This document shows positions 21,696 to 34,950 of a stretch of 64,000 nt of DNA, piece by piece. This DNA is from Chaetoderma sp. LZ-2023a (lineage: Eukaryota; Mollusca; Caudofoveata; Chaetodermatida; Chaetodermatidae): the NCBI GenBank assembly GCA_034401795.1, contig CM067370.1, forward strand, positions 68,590,312-68,654,311. Direction: 5' to 3'. The translations under genes and the position numbers were made by a program. How positions within the stretch are numbered: the stretch's first letter is position 1; every line of letters begins with the position of its first letter. The notes beneath the pieces were generated by a model. The model made no database searches. It worked only from the letters and a program-made list of their open reading frames with translations, and was not told the DNA's origin.

Positions 21696-24640
21696 AACTC
21701 AATTTAGGAGCCTAGAGATGATAATTAAAAATAAACTGTACAAACAATGGTACTCGTTTGTTAGCACGAGAGAGAAAGTATACAGTACATAGAACTAAGT
21801 TGGTGTCTTGTTAACGTGGATTCGTCAGAGGTACCTTACCGATCCTTATATATCCGTGAGGTATCCATGCAAGGGAGCGTCCTAACGACGCCACTTATAT
21901 AGTTTTATATAAACCATTATACCCCTGACAAAAATATTATTGTTGCGAGAGGAAAGTGCCTCGTGCGAGCCTTCGTCCCAGGAAAATGCCTTCAACGCCG
22001 AAGTGGAGGAAGAGAGCTGGCAAAAAGGGCCACTCTCTTGTTCAAACCTTTGCCAAGTGTAGTGTGAGTCAACCTAGGGAAATTAAAATTAATGTCATGC
22101 ACGCTGTATTACGTGGAGATGGGGGATGATGATTTCCGTAGAATTCAACACCCTCATCTTATGTAAGTCCAAGATACCATATTGGTAGTTGCCACTTTTA
22201 TTTATGCTAAATCTTAAACTACCAGTTCATTGTTAGATTCATATCCAGGCTTTGGCCGCAAGTGGCAGGAATTTCTACCTATCTTTGATACATGAGCCTG
22301 ACTGGTGAAGATTCTCGGTTTCCATAAGTTCACCCTCCAGAGCATCTCCCTCAGAAAGGCAGCGAGTGGACATGTTACGGAGTGACAGCTTCAGAATCAC
22401 ATAACGATCCAGTTACATATCACACCACAGCCACATACAACATAACTAGGACAAGTCAATATTACACAAGCAATTTGAAAAGGTTTAAAGGATTATGGTG
22501 GGGAGTGCGAGGCAGATATCTATCTGCGCCCAGTCACTATATGGAGTTAAATGGTGATTTGCGTCCTATCAGTCACCCAGTGTGCCAGCCGTGGACCATA
22601 TGAGATCCAGTTCCAGGGACTAACGTTTGCCTGTCATTAGGGTTAAGTATCAGGATGCGCAGAGATGCACTGCTGGCTGGTTAAAATAAATATATTTTCG
22701 CAGTGCTTCCTACTTTGGCGGGGGTTATCTATGCTAACTGGTATCGAATATACAGAGGAGGTGTAGGCGAAATCGACACTTTGGTCTTCACCGCTTGGAA
22801 ACCGCAATTGTTTCCCAAGTCGGATCATGACAACGTGCCGATGGGAGTTCCAGACAATGAATAAGCCTTGTGGCTGGAGGAACGTAGAAAGAGACAATCA
22901 CTCAATATAATAAGAGGCCCTAAGGTAACCGGCCAATTTTACACAATCTAGCTGGTGTGCGGTGTTACATATCCGCTACACCCAGAAAGAGGCTTACACA
23001 AATAACTCCTAAGGAGCGGTTGTCCCTAACTACTTTTAAACCTATCCTATCGAGCTAGAACAGCCATGTTTAGTCGATCACATGTCAGGTTCGCGCAATC
23101 AGAACATGAACAGTGACCTCAGTGTAAAATTGATGCTGGGGGAAATGTGATGCGGATTTATTGTTGCTGTATAGTATAGCCTAACATACTGAGGTCCTAG
23201 TGTTTTATATAAAATACACAAAACAAGTAACTAGGATATATAAACTAACTATCACAGTATTGACAATAAACCAGGTCATACGACCTTGCAGTGCTTGTTA
23301 GTCATAAGCACAAAAATAAGGATATTATTTACACTAAAGGTATAAATTATAAAATGCGGTCTCAGACGACCGGTCGGTACCTATTAGTCATCAGTACCTG
23401 TAAAGAAACGAATAAATACAATAATACAAAGATATAGCTAAATGAGTACCATTTAGTCATTGGTACGGAAAAAGTTCATAAGTCACCGTGAATGATGCGC
23501 TACAGATGAGGAACGCGAGATGGCGCGATACTGAAGTTGCTGGGAAATCTCCGCAGGCGAGCTGTTGATGCGGCTCACTCTCAATGATGGTAAAAAAGAA
23601 CGATTAGTTGCGGATGTCCACTAGATAGTCATAATAGCTTATACAACTAATTTAAGCAGATTAATAAAAAGTTCCGTACTGTATCGGAAGGTTGAAAGCG
23701 GCCTGCTACAGCGGCCGGCTACAGTTGAAAGTTATAATTATAAAATGCATGTGCAACTTCTACGTACACAATACATGGTGCACCGCATAGCTCTTGCAGC
23801 ATACCAGCAATGTCCCACTAGACTGCAGCCTAAAAGGTAATTAACACACGACATGCTGCGCAGAAGTTTGATCGCCATTTTTCAGCATGGTTCGGCAGAT
23901 CTGACGAGTTGTCCACCAAGATTCACCACTCGCTCTAAATACTGGAGAAGTTACATCGGGGCCGTGAGGACCATTCGCAGGAGGGCCCCTCTAAAGTGTT
24001 GGAAGTGAAGGACTCTTCTATTCAATTAGCTGCCCCCGGATGGCCGTCCGAGGGCTTACAAAAACTAGATGCGGATGTTCGATTGCGGGCCAGAGACTAA
24101 AAACTGACGAGAATAGTGGAAATTACGTGCACCAACCCGGTACACTTTAGTCTGCATTCTCTCCCAACGCTGACACATGTTGTCAGGGAAGCTCCGACGC
24201 ACGCGCATGCACGCTAAGTGATCTCACGGACTGATGTTTCACAGAAACCTCTCTCATATAGTTTTACACACGCATACTATCCTACACATGGAGGTGGGCG
24301 GGGCGTACTTGGAACGCACCCGGAGTGGTCGTCCTGTACCCAGCTGAGCTGGGATAGTCCGTACCCATCTGGCCGATCCACGCTACACCCGGTTTACTAT
24401 GGAAATGCTGGTTTCTTGATACTTCAAAATTGATACTAAATCAAGTCAGTACAAGAGCTAGGTGGCCAAATGTCAAGCCGAACAGAGAAACACAATTTCA
24501 GCAGACATTTTGAATTTGTTTTTGTGATTTCAACTTTTCCAAACATGGAATTCATTTCTGCAAAAAATTAAAACTGCGAATTTTGACCGAAATTGGGTGC
24601 CTGCACACGAAAATGGGCCTTACGTTATCTTCTAATATGC
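21696..24640. other. Gene-free region upstream of gypsy gag
   Basis: The gypsy 5' LTR should lie near 21.7-22.9 kb. A TATATAAACC-type TATA is visible at about 21907, but no second LTR copy was matched. Related short blocks (GGTACC..TTAGTCAT..GGTAC) recur at about 23375 and 23440. No coding frame stands out; the longest frames (about 70-84 codons) look random. Confidence 0.4.
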
Positions 24641-24659
24641 TCATTAGACGTGTATATGT

Positions 24660-25458
24660 ACGTGGAACTCATTTCTAAAAAAAACCCTGGTAGCTTTGAG
24701 GCCCAAGAGGTGCGCTTCCCCGGCGGTGATGTTAGCATCAAAGGAAGTCACGTGATATTTTTAATATATCCATTAACCTATCCCGATGAATAGGAAACCA
24801 TTGTTGCCAAAACAGAAAACTGGTAACATTAAGGCCTAAGTGGTAGCCTCCCACCCCCCTTGAGTAACTGACGCAGTGGTGGTGATAACATTACAGGACG
24901 TCAATGCTATCTTCTGCCTATTAACCCTGTCGGGGAGGTAATTTCTGCTAAAGCTATAACTGTCAATGTTAAGACCCAATGGGTTCCCTTCCACCTGGAC
25001 CCGTGCCGCAGTGGTGATGGAAACGGGAAAGAATGTTACAGGGCACCGTCTAATATATTCATTGACCTTCTCTGACGAAGGGGAGTTGATTTCTGTCAAA
25101 AACGAACATGGGTAACTTTGAAAGCCAAGGGATGCCCTTCTCCCCTGGATATATGGCACACGGGTGATGATAGCATGTAAGGATGTCACAGACTATCTTC
25201 TCACATGTCTAGTGACACCCTTCCATGAAAGGCAGGTCATGTATGCAAACAGATGATAACCTGCAAATTTGAGGCCCAAAGGGTGCTCTTCCACCCGGGC
25301 CTGTGACCAAGCGGTGATGGAAATATCAAAGGTTGTCAAAACATATCTTCTAATATAACCATTGAACTTCTCCAAGGAAGGGGAGCTAATTTTTGCCAAA
25401 TACGAAAACTGGAAATCTTGAGGCGCAAGACGTGCCCTTCCTCCTGAGCATGTGCTCA
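24660..25458. repeat. About 150-bp satellite, six diverged units
   Basis: Landmark TTTGAGGCCCAAG and its variants occur at 24696, 24829, 24969, 25119, 25269 and 25419, a 132- to 150-base period. Units share a TTCTGCCAAAA..GAAAACTGGTAAC block, GGTGATG..AACATCA, and TATCTTCTAATATATCCATTGA. Divergence between units is high, so it is an old tandem array. Confidence 0.8.
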
Positions 25459-25460
25459 TT

Positions 25461-26630
25461 CCCATTGCTTTACTATGAGTTGTTGGCGGGAAAACTATCC
25501 AAGATGGACGCCAAACTGGTTATCCGACGGTTTTGAAAATGACGAATTTGAGAGCAGAATACCCAAAAACCTATATAAAACCAAATTCGGGTTCAAAATC
25601 CATCAAATAAAAATATTCAATATGGCGTGCAAACGCGCTGTATTTTGATTGGTCCACGGCGGCAATGTTTTCCAACAGATCAACTTCCCTTGAACAAAGT
25701 TTAATGGCCCTTCAGGCTGATCCGTTTAGCGGTTCTGGAGAAGAAGTCGTTTTCGCGAGAACTTGGTTCAGCTCTGGCCCAGATAATATTTCTTGAGGTT
25801 TGTATCGATCCCTCAAGCTGCTTCGGAGAAAAAGATTTTAAAAGGCGTTTCCAAAAATTGGCCAAAATCCAAGATGGCCGCTGGCCAAATTGGCCGATAG
25901 GCTTTCTTTGAAGAAACTTGGACCCCTATGGCCTAAGGATGCTTACTCTCAAATATACTTGAAACCGGCCCAGTGGTTATCGAGAAGACATTTTAAATTT
26001 CCCATTACTTTATTAAGGGAGGTTCTGCCGAGAAAATGATTCAAGATGGTCGCCAAACCGTTTATCCAACATTTTCGAAAATGGCAAATTTGAAGTCATA
26101 ATAACCAAACACCTATGTAAAACCAATTGCGGCTCTGAAATCCATCAAATAAAAATATTCAATATGGCCACCAAACACACTACATTTTGACTGGTCCATC
26201 GTGGCACTTTTTTATTTATGCATCAAGTTTCCTTGAGAACAAACTTTAATGGCCCTTAGTCCCTAATCATATCTCCCTAATTTCGGCCTGATCCATCCAG
26301 CGGTTCTAGAGAAGAAGTCGCTAAAACTAGGTCAACCAAGCTGACCGCCGAACCATTTGACCAATCAACTTTCCTTGAGCAAACTTGGTTAAGCTCTTGA
26401 TCTAGATCATATTTCATGAGGTCTGCATCAATCCCACAAGCGGTTTCGGAGAAGAAGAATTTTAAAGACGTTTCTAAAAATCGACTAAAATCCAAGATGG
26501 CCGCTGGCCAAATTGGCCGATCAGCTTCCTTAGAGCAAACTTGGATCCCTATGCCCTAAGGATGCTTCCTACCAAATATAGTTGAAATTGTCCCTGTGGT
26601 TCTTGAGAAGAAGTCGTTTAAAGGAAAGGT
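25461..26630. repeat. Two-copy tandem repeat, period 540 bp
   Basis: CCCATTGCTTTA at 25461 and CCCATTACTTTA at 26001 mark equivalent points. Both units contain CAAGATGG..GCCAAAC, CATCAAATAAAAATATTCAATATGG, and CCAAGATGGCCGCTGGCCAAA blocks in the same order. The second unit ends near 26630. Confidence 0.85.
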
Positions 26631-26745
26631 TGATGGACCACAGACAGAGGACAACAGACGACGATGGACAACGGATAAGTGGACGATGGACGGTCGCCAT
26701 GACATAAGATCATTTGGCCTTTCAGGCCAGGTGAGCTAATAAGGC
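26630..26745. repeat. Dispersed invertebrate repeat tail
   Basis: Contains GACGATGGACAACGG, CGCCATGACATAAG and the palindromic TTGGCCTTTCAGGCCAGGTGAGCTAA. I associate this ending with dispersed repeats common in mollusc and other lophotrochozoan genomes; this is recalled, not searched. The following 26746-27032 has nothing recognisable. Confidence 0.5.
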
Positions 26746-27032
26746 AGGACGTCATTCTACACATTCCATATGAACTGTATGAGACTTCTAATCGCAATCT
26801 GATGAGCAATAAGAGCTGATCTGAACCGGCCATTTCCTGTGACAATATTTTGTTGGATCCGCCAGAATTTTGCTTACTGTCTGCCTATCAAATCAATGAG
26901 GACTGAGTCCGGTATGTAAATGAATGACCCATATGATCAACACCCCAGCCTTTGGGATTGTCTAATCATTGATTCTGATGTAGTGTGTTTCTTTATCGTG
27001 AGTCAGATGCCAAGAAATAGGAACAGAAGGAT

Positions 27033-27935
27033 CCATTTCTAGCTATACCACGCCCGTTTCTAGCTATACCATGCCCGTTTCTAGCTATACCGCGATGTTT
27101 CTAGCTATACCGTGCCAGTTTCTGGCTATACCGTGCCAGTTTCTAGCTATAAAACGCCCGTTTCTAGCTATACCACGCCCATTTCTAGCTATACCACGTC
27201 CGTTTCTAGCGATACCACACCCGTTTCTAGCTATACCACGCCCGTTTCTAGCTATACTGCGCCCACTTCTAGCTATGCCGCACCGGTTTCTAGCCGTACC
27301 ACGCCCAGTTCTAGCTTTACCACACGCGTTTCTAGCCATCCCACGCCCGTTTCTAGCCATACCACGCCCGGTTCTAGCTATACCGCACCCGTTTCTAGCT
27401 ATAATGCACCAGTTTCTAGCTATACCGCGCCCATTTCTAGTCATACAGCGCCCGTGTCTAGCTATACCACTCCCATTCCTAGCTATACCACGCTAGTTTC
27501 TAGCTTTACTATGCCCGTTTGTAGCTATGACAAGCCCGCTTCTAGCTATACCACGTGCGTTTCTAGCTAAACCACGCCCGTTTCTAGCTACACCACGCCC
27601 AGTTCTAGCAATGTCATGCCCGTTTCTAGCTATACCACGCCAGTTTCTAGCTATACCACGCCCATTTCACGCTATACTACGCCAGTTTCTAGTTATACCA
27701 CGCCCGTTTCTAGCTATACCATGCCCGTTTCTAGTTATACGACGCCAGTTTCTAGCTATACCAGGCTCGTTTCTAGCTATACTATGCCCGCTTCTAGCTA
27801 TACAACGCCCGTTTCTAGCCATAGAACGCCCGTTTCTAGCTATACCACTCCCATTTCAAGCTATACCACGCCCGCTTCTAGCTATACCACGCCCGTTTCT
27901 AGCTATACCACGCCGGTTCTAGCTATGCCACGCCC
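27033..27935. repeat. 21-bp minisatellite, about 42 copies
   Basis: The unit is close to TTTCTAGCTATACCACGCCCG. The 21-base period is a multiple of three, so most frames stay open on both strands (plus strand SSYTTPV or AIPRPFL, minus strand ARNGRGI). There is no promoter or start beyond chance ATGs inside units, and the repeat explains the open frames, so I do not call a gene. Confidence 0.95.
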
Positions 27936-28021
27936 ACGTTTTACGCGTGATAGAATCGATGTAAAGCTTAGAAACTTGAGAATACCTACAAACTAAATTT
28001 CTAGGTAACTATACACGAAAG

Positions 28022-30243
28022 CCGATTGTCATTGTGGTATGTTGCTGTTTCGAAACAACCAGGCACAATTATCAGCTCCCAGTGAACTTACATTCAAAAT
28101 ATTCAACAGAATGTTTATTAAATTGTATATTCATCAAAGGCATACAATTCGTACACTTCGTGTCAATCTTTTCGACTTTTGTAATGGAGCTATTCGTCAT
28201 TTTGATTCTGACATCAGCTAACATGTGACATATTTGATTATGGCGTGAGATAATTGAGCGAAAGATCAGATCGCTCCATTAGTTTGGCATGTTGAGGTAC
28301 TATGTTTAGATGTGGACCTCCTTTTAAGCTCGGGTAAACCTGTTCAAGATTCCCAGTCTTCTCTCGCCACAAGGTTATGATTGTATAAGATAGCTACTCA
28401 GTATCCCAGGACACATAATTTCCCAGCCAGACCAAACAATAGAGGTAGTATTACTCGTGCGTAAAGAGCTAACCATTTAATTACCCATCACATACATACA
28501 CGTGGAAAGTCATCCAAAATGGTCATGAGTATTTGAGTAATCTCAAGGCCATTGGACTATCAGGTTTAGATTGATGGAGGTATGTCCATCAAAGACCACT
28601 GCCTGCCATGCCATTGGTCTGTAGTAGCGTCGAGTAAGCGTTCACGGCTAGGATTCAATGCATTATTAACCCTTTAATGGCGAAATCTGATCAATTAATT
28701 TCAACTGTCTCATTTATTTTAACGAGCCAGTCATTCTAATGGTAAATTTACATAATATTCGTATCTTCTCTTCCTTTGGGCCTTATGTAGACATTTCGTA
28801 AGACCACTGCAGAAGCCGTTTTGCCCCCCCCCCCCCACCTCCTTGTGAAAGAACTAATGTAATGTACAGCACTAACAACATGTCTCAACTATGTAGAAAT
28901 GCTAGCGAGAAACCCAATACAGTATGTGACAATTTCAGCCTGTTTTCAATGACTGGCCAGATTACAAGACCAATTTTATTGTTTGTCTCACTGCTATAAA
29001 ATTCTTTTGTGGCTTTTCTACGTCACATCACCAGGGATTTGACGACGATTTTAGCATCAACCCGCGTCCGTCTAAATGTTTCCGGTAAATCTTACGTTGA
29101 CCTGCTTACTCCTGAATCCTCATAAACTAGCTTTCAATTGAAATCAATAAGCTACATATGGAATATTTTGAAACCAATACGGCAACAACAACGTTTACTC
29201 AGGCTATTTTCAAAATAGGTAACAGTATTTTGCCAGAGAAATGTAGCCAATGTCGCGCTATCATATAGAGTAACGTGGATCGAGCAGTGCAATACACAGC
29301 CAGATGTCTGGCACACCGATGAGCCTCTGGAAGCACAGACACCAAACCTTTATCTATTTAAGGATTATTTCCAAACAACCTGGAAAAATTATCTCTGATT
29401 GTCTTGCATGCTTAATGGAGCGGTTTAAATGTAACAATGTCGCCATAATGTTCGTACGATATCACATATTTTCCAATTTAGCGCTCGGTGATTGTGTCGA
29501 TCTAGGACGTGTTGCTTCCATTTAGTTGCTGGCGGTTACATTATGTTACCGGTAAATGGAATTGAAAGATGATGGATGCGCCGCCGCTGTGACAGAGTGG
29601 CAATAGCTGTAATATTACATCTAATTTGGTTTTCTACAAGGGTCGTCGATAGGTACACCTATGCTTATGCATTATTGAGTAATCAATGTGTGCTAGGAGT
29701 AGTGTTGATATTAGATAATCCCCAACAGGCTCATAACGTTCGCGTTTGATCACTGCACTTATAAATATTATATTATAGTTATTATTTGAAAAATCATGTT
29801 AACACACCTGTTTGAGATGACAAACACGTCAATTTTGTATAAAAGACTATGTCGAAATCTGGCATATCAGGCATGTCGGAATAGAAAAAATATACTTTTC
29901 CAACCTAGTTAGTTTGGAAGAGAAAATCGCTTCCCCGTGTCTTACTTCACATATACAGACCCAGGGGGAGATGGGATAACATCAAACCATGCTTCCGTTC
30001 CACAGTAAGTTGGAGTTGGCGGCCCTCTATCCTATTTTGGATCAGAAATAAGAGACCGGCGAGTCAACAAAATCTGAATCACATCTGAGATGAAAACTAA
30101 ATAAAACATGAGCAATCAGAGTTAGCAAACCATCACACACACATTTTTCACATTTTCGACAGACAGACAGACGGACAGACGGACGGACGGACGGACAGAC
30201 AGCCAGGCAGACAGGCAGGTAGGCAGGTAGGCAGACAGCCAAC

Positions 30244-30275
<32 letters not shown>

Positions 30276-33200
30276 CAGGCAGATAGGCCTAAAGGCAGAC
30301 AAACATACAGACAAGCATGCAAGCAGACAAGCTGAAAAGGAGGCAAAATGGCAGACAGGCAGGCGTGAATGAAATGACCTCTTCCTCTTACGAATCAGTA
30401 GTATGTGATAAACAATGCATCCCTCCTGCTCATAGACAGCCTTAGAGAGAGCTGGACGCATAGTCTATTGCAATAGCCACGGAGAATAAAGCGAACTTTA
30501 ACTTGGTCATTAAAGACCATTGATTATGACCTGAGTGCCAGTGCTGTGTAGTGAGTAAGTACATCTAAACCAAGCTCAGTGCCTTGTCTTATCAATACAG
30601 TACATTACCCGACTCTACTATGTATCAATGCTAGCAAGAAACCTCATCCAATTTCAGGATGTTTTCTGCGACTGGCAGGAATACATGCGCCTTTTTATTA
30701 CCAGTCACGCTACTATATACTATATATTTCTTTTTCTCCTCTACGTTACCTCGCGAGGGATTTCACTTCACCTCCATTTGGATCCGTTGCCTTTAATTCC
30801 TGCATTAACTCCTTCTACCCAGATGCCATATAAAGTCAATTTCATGACAAGCGCACGAATAAGCTGTCGTATTGAATCCATGAAGGTTAAGGCCCTTGGG
30901 AATTTATGGGCCAGATGAATGTAGTCCAAATATGGAAATTATTGATTCTTTAGTTCTTAGACAACCTAAGCATAGTTATGTTCCAATGAAAATTTTAATA
31001 TCATATTTGTATTTATGTGTATTTTAAAATATGTATTCTTCTTTTGACGAGTATCTGCTACATCTAACGCTCCTTCTATTATCTTTGGCTACCAATGACA
31101 TGCAGTACGGGATTTTATTGCAATAAACTAAACACCGCAAATTGCGTGCTTATGGAGAACAGTTTCAACGCAAATAGTACAGGCGACTGAGAGCTCTATT
31201 TCTAACGTATCCACTTTATGTGTGTGTGGCGTTTCATGTTATGCATAATTAAACAGACCGAACAGCAATACCTTCTAGACGGTAACGTTAATACAGTAGT
31301 CAATGTATACCTTAATAGACCTATGCAGTAATTAAATGCCCCATTGGTCTTTTCGCTAAACGCTGACTAATTTTGAAGAGCCCTTTGTCCCCGTGAGATG
31401 CATAGTATATGGACATTAATGGTACTATTGAATTATTAATCTGTTTGCCCAAGCAAATTCATGTGCGCGCAGACTCATCTAGCTCAACGACTACGGCTTC
31501 GGGTGGCTAAATGAATGTGGTACTATAATACCACGCAGTCTATCGAACCACCAGTATGTGGCTCTCACTTGAGATAATAAGTGGCATTTTGTCGTGCAGT
31601 TCCGGCATTCACGGGATTCATTCTGCCTATAGGTCGGTTAATCTTTCGATGTTATGGGATGACGGGCATCTAAATCTCGAGCCGAACGAGCGCAAGATTG
31701 CTGAACCTCTAGAATTGTCTGCTCCACACATGAATTTTGCCTGACAGCTAGTGCTGCTACAGTGACCTGGTCACGGAACTATGGCTGCAACAGCTGGATC
31801 CACAGATGATAATGCACGTGTCCATGCGGGTCCAGACATACATTTGGCCTTCCTCATTACAAACCTTATGTCTGGAGGGTGCTGACTCTCTGTCATCCTT
31901 ACCATAAACAGTTACTGGTTTAGCTTGACTTAAGCCATTTGGTGAGTGAGGTGCAGGATGGGTGGGGGCTGAAATCTATTCCGGATAATGATTTAAATTG
32001 GAAATCCAGATGCAATGATTACAGCTAACACATAAAAAAAGTGTTCTGATATTAGTGCAGCAGCAAATCTCCAGATATAACATATTCATTTTCTAGTTAT
32101 TCTATGGTATTGCTGTAGTGCATTGTCGTGGACGTTGGTGTTTGGCTGTTTGTCTGCAATCTTTATCCAGATGAATGATAGTGGTGGTCGTGCGATACCC
32201 ATCTTAGAGTAAAAAAGCATAGCCACGTTCCTGTGACAGCGTGGATTTACATAACCTTGTTCCACACCATTGATATTTTGTCATACTACGGGCATACTTC
32301 ACTATACCAGGCACTGGGTGGTGCCAAAACTGCTCCTAGCGAAAATTAGCGGCAGAGAGGATGCATCTGCGATAATGTTTATAATGTTTCGGATTCAAGA
32401 GGAGCTGTGCCTTGGTCGATTATTTCAGATATAGTACGATCAGCCAATGTGGACGCAAACATCTTCCTAATAGTTTGTTCAAGTGGCATAGCCACTCCTC
32501 ATACATCCATGCAACCCGGCTACGATACGGGTTTGTTCAAGTTCAACAATAATACATAAAGGACCGTGGATGAATATCAAGCAATTGATTTCTTTACGTA
32601 ACCAGATACAATTCTAATGCTGTGGTGTAGGAGACGTTTATGTTCAACCGGTAGCGATAGTCTACTAGTAAAAACCAGTAAAATATGGAGATCCCAAGAA
32701 TCTAGATACCGGATTTACCAGTCTGTATTACATACAGACATGACATTCCGCCACCGTAACTCTGGTTGGCTGGTCTCTAGTGAACCGGTTCAGAATATGG
32801 TGATGTAAGCATCTGATGCTACATGATGTGATGTGGATTTCTACTAGGAAACTGTTCCGAAACGGATAGCAACTTTCACTACTTCTTGTCAATGGCTTAG
32901 AACGTAGCTGGTTCTTTTATCTATCGATTTCTCAAAACGTGTTGCCACATGTTCTTCACTACAATTACAATAGCAATAAAACATGACTATCACATGACAA
33001 TCAATAATATAAACGTTGAACAAATGTAACTTACCATTGCCCCGGTTATGGAGCCTCGCTGGAACCCGTCTCTTAAGCAATGAACCATTCTTTGCTCTTT
33101 ATAATCATTCTAGTCGCTTCACCAGCACTTCCCTTCTAAATACCTTCCTTGTACGGAGCAATCATTTGCAGATGTTTGTCTTTTCTAGTGCATTAAAGTT

Positions 33201-34950
33201 GACGCAGTGTCAACTAAAGTGCATTCAATTTTATTCTAGGCCAAACGATGCCAACCATTTATGACTGAAGCTACGCACCAGTCAGTCGACGATATTGAAA
33301 GAGACAGAACTAAGGAAAGTACTATATCTATCTCCTTCACAGCTTCTGAGCAATGCCGGGTCTTTTCACATCCGGTGCACTAGTATTACATGATATTGTC
33401 TTTGCCAATAAGTCAAGTACATAGTGAATTGTTTCAACTTAACCTGTATCACTGTTTACTAAAACCGGTATGGTGATTTACCGATGCCCTTTCACGGCGT
33501 ACACTGGTACAGACAATATGACTTGAACACGGACGCACCATGACCTAGACAACTCCACCTCTACTTCGGAAGATTACCAGCCCTTAATTGGGACTCGGAA
33601 CTGAATGCGTAGCACGCATTTGTTTATCTAGTCCTGGAGAAATAGGAACGTCACTATTCTCTCCTCAACCATATCCAAATATAATAAAAGCCAGGTTTTA
33701 GTTATGTCAGCCGTCTTAGCCATCATTTTACTTTTTCACTTTTATACGATAAAGGAACACGATATAAATTATTGGATATAATCATTCAACAGTGTACTAG
33801 ACTGCCAGGAAAAAACAGATGGTGCCATCATAAACCTGTACCCACATCATTCATATCATAGTACACATCGGGGAAAGATGACCAGCAGTATTTTGGTGAA
33901 TTTCTTCGTGGGCAATTCTATCATTCGTCAACTCTATGTTTTGCACAATATTTGTTGAACAACTGGAAAAGAGAATAATAATAAGTACCATCAACGCTCC
34001 ACATATCGCAGCTAACTGGGTCGATGCAGGCGTATCGTATAAGCTGCGCTAACATGTGCTATATAGCGGCAAGCGATGCACAATTACTCACGTCTTTGCA
34101 ATAACGCCCACTGTAAGATATTGTAGGGTTCCAATTGCCCTATGATTTTTCACTATTTGAGGCTGATTTGGTACCTGTTACAGCCGAACTCTTTCATTGC
34201 GAAGACAGCCAAAGAACGGGTCCCAGCAGTGGGCTTAAGTAATGCCGATTTACAGACAAACAAGCTACTACTTTTGAAGATTTATATCTGTAATGACAGA
34301 GCCAGTTATTCTAGTGCCAAAATTTCAAAAATTCGTTTTCTTTTGGCCTGCAAATGGGCATTCAACAAGCAAATATTTTAATATTCTGGGCGGAATTAAG
34401 CCCTAGCCATTAAAGGGTTAAGAGATCCCCGCCGTGAAGCTGATGCAGACCATGCTCTACACAACTTCGACTGACCACGTGTTCGGTCACCATTGGTTAA
34501 CTGGTTAACAGTGAGAGTAAGTCTATCCGACATAGCTTTCCACACATAGTAATAAGCCAGAATACACTCCATTCTGACATTAATTAGCAAGTTTTGTTTA
34601 GTATGATAAAAACTGTGACAGATGTGTTGTATTTGTTCAGAAACTATATCAATGGCATAACTCTGTTGGTTGCATAGAATGTCTACCTACTAGCTGCAAA
34701 ATGTGTACATTGTATAGGTTTTGTGTCTGTCTGTATAGAGATTATCGTATGTCCCAATTGATGGCGACTCATGGATTGCCAAACAGACGGACAAACAGCT
34801 ATGTGCATGCTCAGATGGCTGACATGTCAGATACCACAATGGACGACGCTGTTGATGATACTGTGGATACTGTGAACAGATAGCGGGACAGTGTTTCAAA
34901 TTATTCAGCACGTGTTGTATTATGTTCCCTTGATGCCAGTTTATTTCTCT
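28022..34950. other. Gene-free repeat-rich region
   Basis: No convincing gene. A poly-C run lies at about 28824-28838. Diverged copies of one module lie at about 28860-29050 and 30590-30790 (ATGCTAGC-AGAAACC, then AATTTCAG). A module with ATTCAACAGAATGTTTATT lies at 28050-28290 and recurs at 35.4, 36.7 and 38.0 kb. Confidence 0.5.
30157..30325. repeat. (GACA)n tetranucleotide array
   Basis: A degenerate tetranucleotide run of GACA, GACG, GGCA and GGTA units. It yields Cys/Leu/Ser/Val-rich minus-strand frames that are not genes. Confidence 0.9.

Noticed and set aside
24165-24390. Third copy of the LTR-like repeat (CGCACCCGGAG, CACGCTACACC)
   Set aside because: Only short scattered similarity to 48.6-48.74 kb; not enough to claim homology.
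27033-27935. CRISPR-like array
   Set aside because: Units are contiguous without unique spacers, in eukaryotic DNA.
27071-27996. Long frames on both strands in the 21-bp repeat
   Set aside because: Openness follows from the period being a multiple of three; no promoter, no unique coding sequence.
30042-30461. Cys/Leu/Ser-rich minus-strand protein
   Set aside because: It is the translation of a GACA-type tetranucleotide array.
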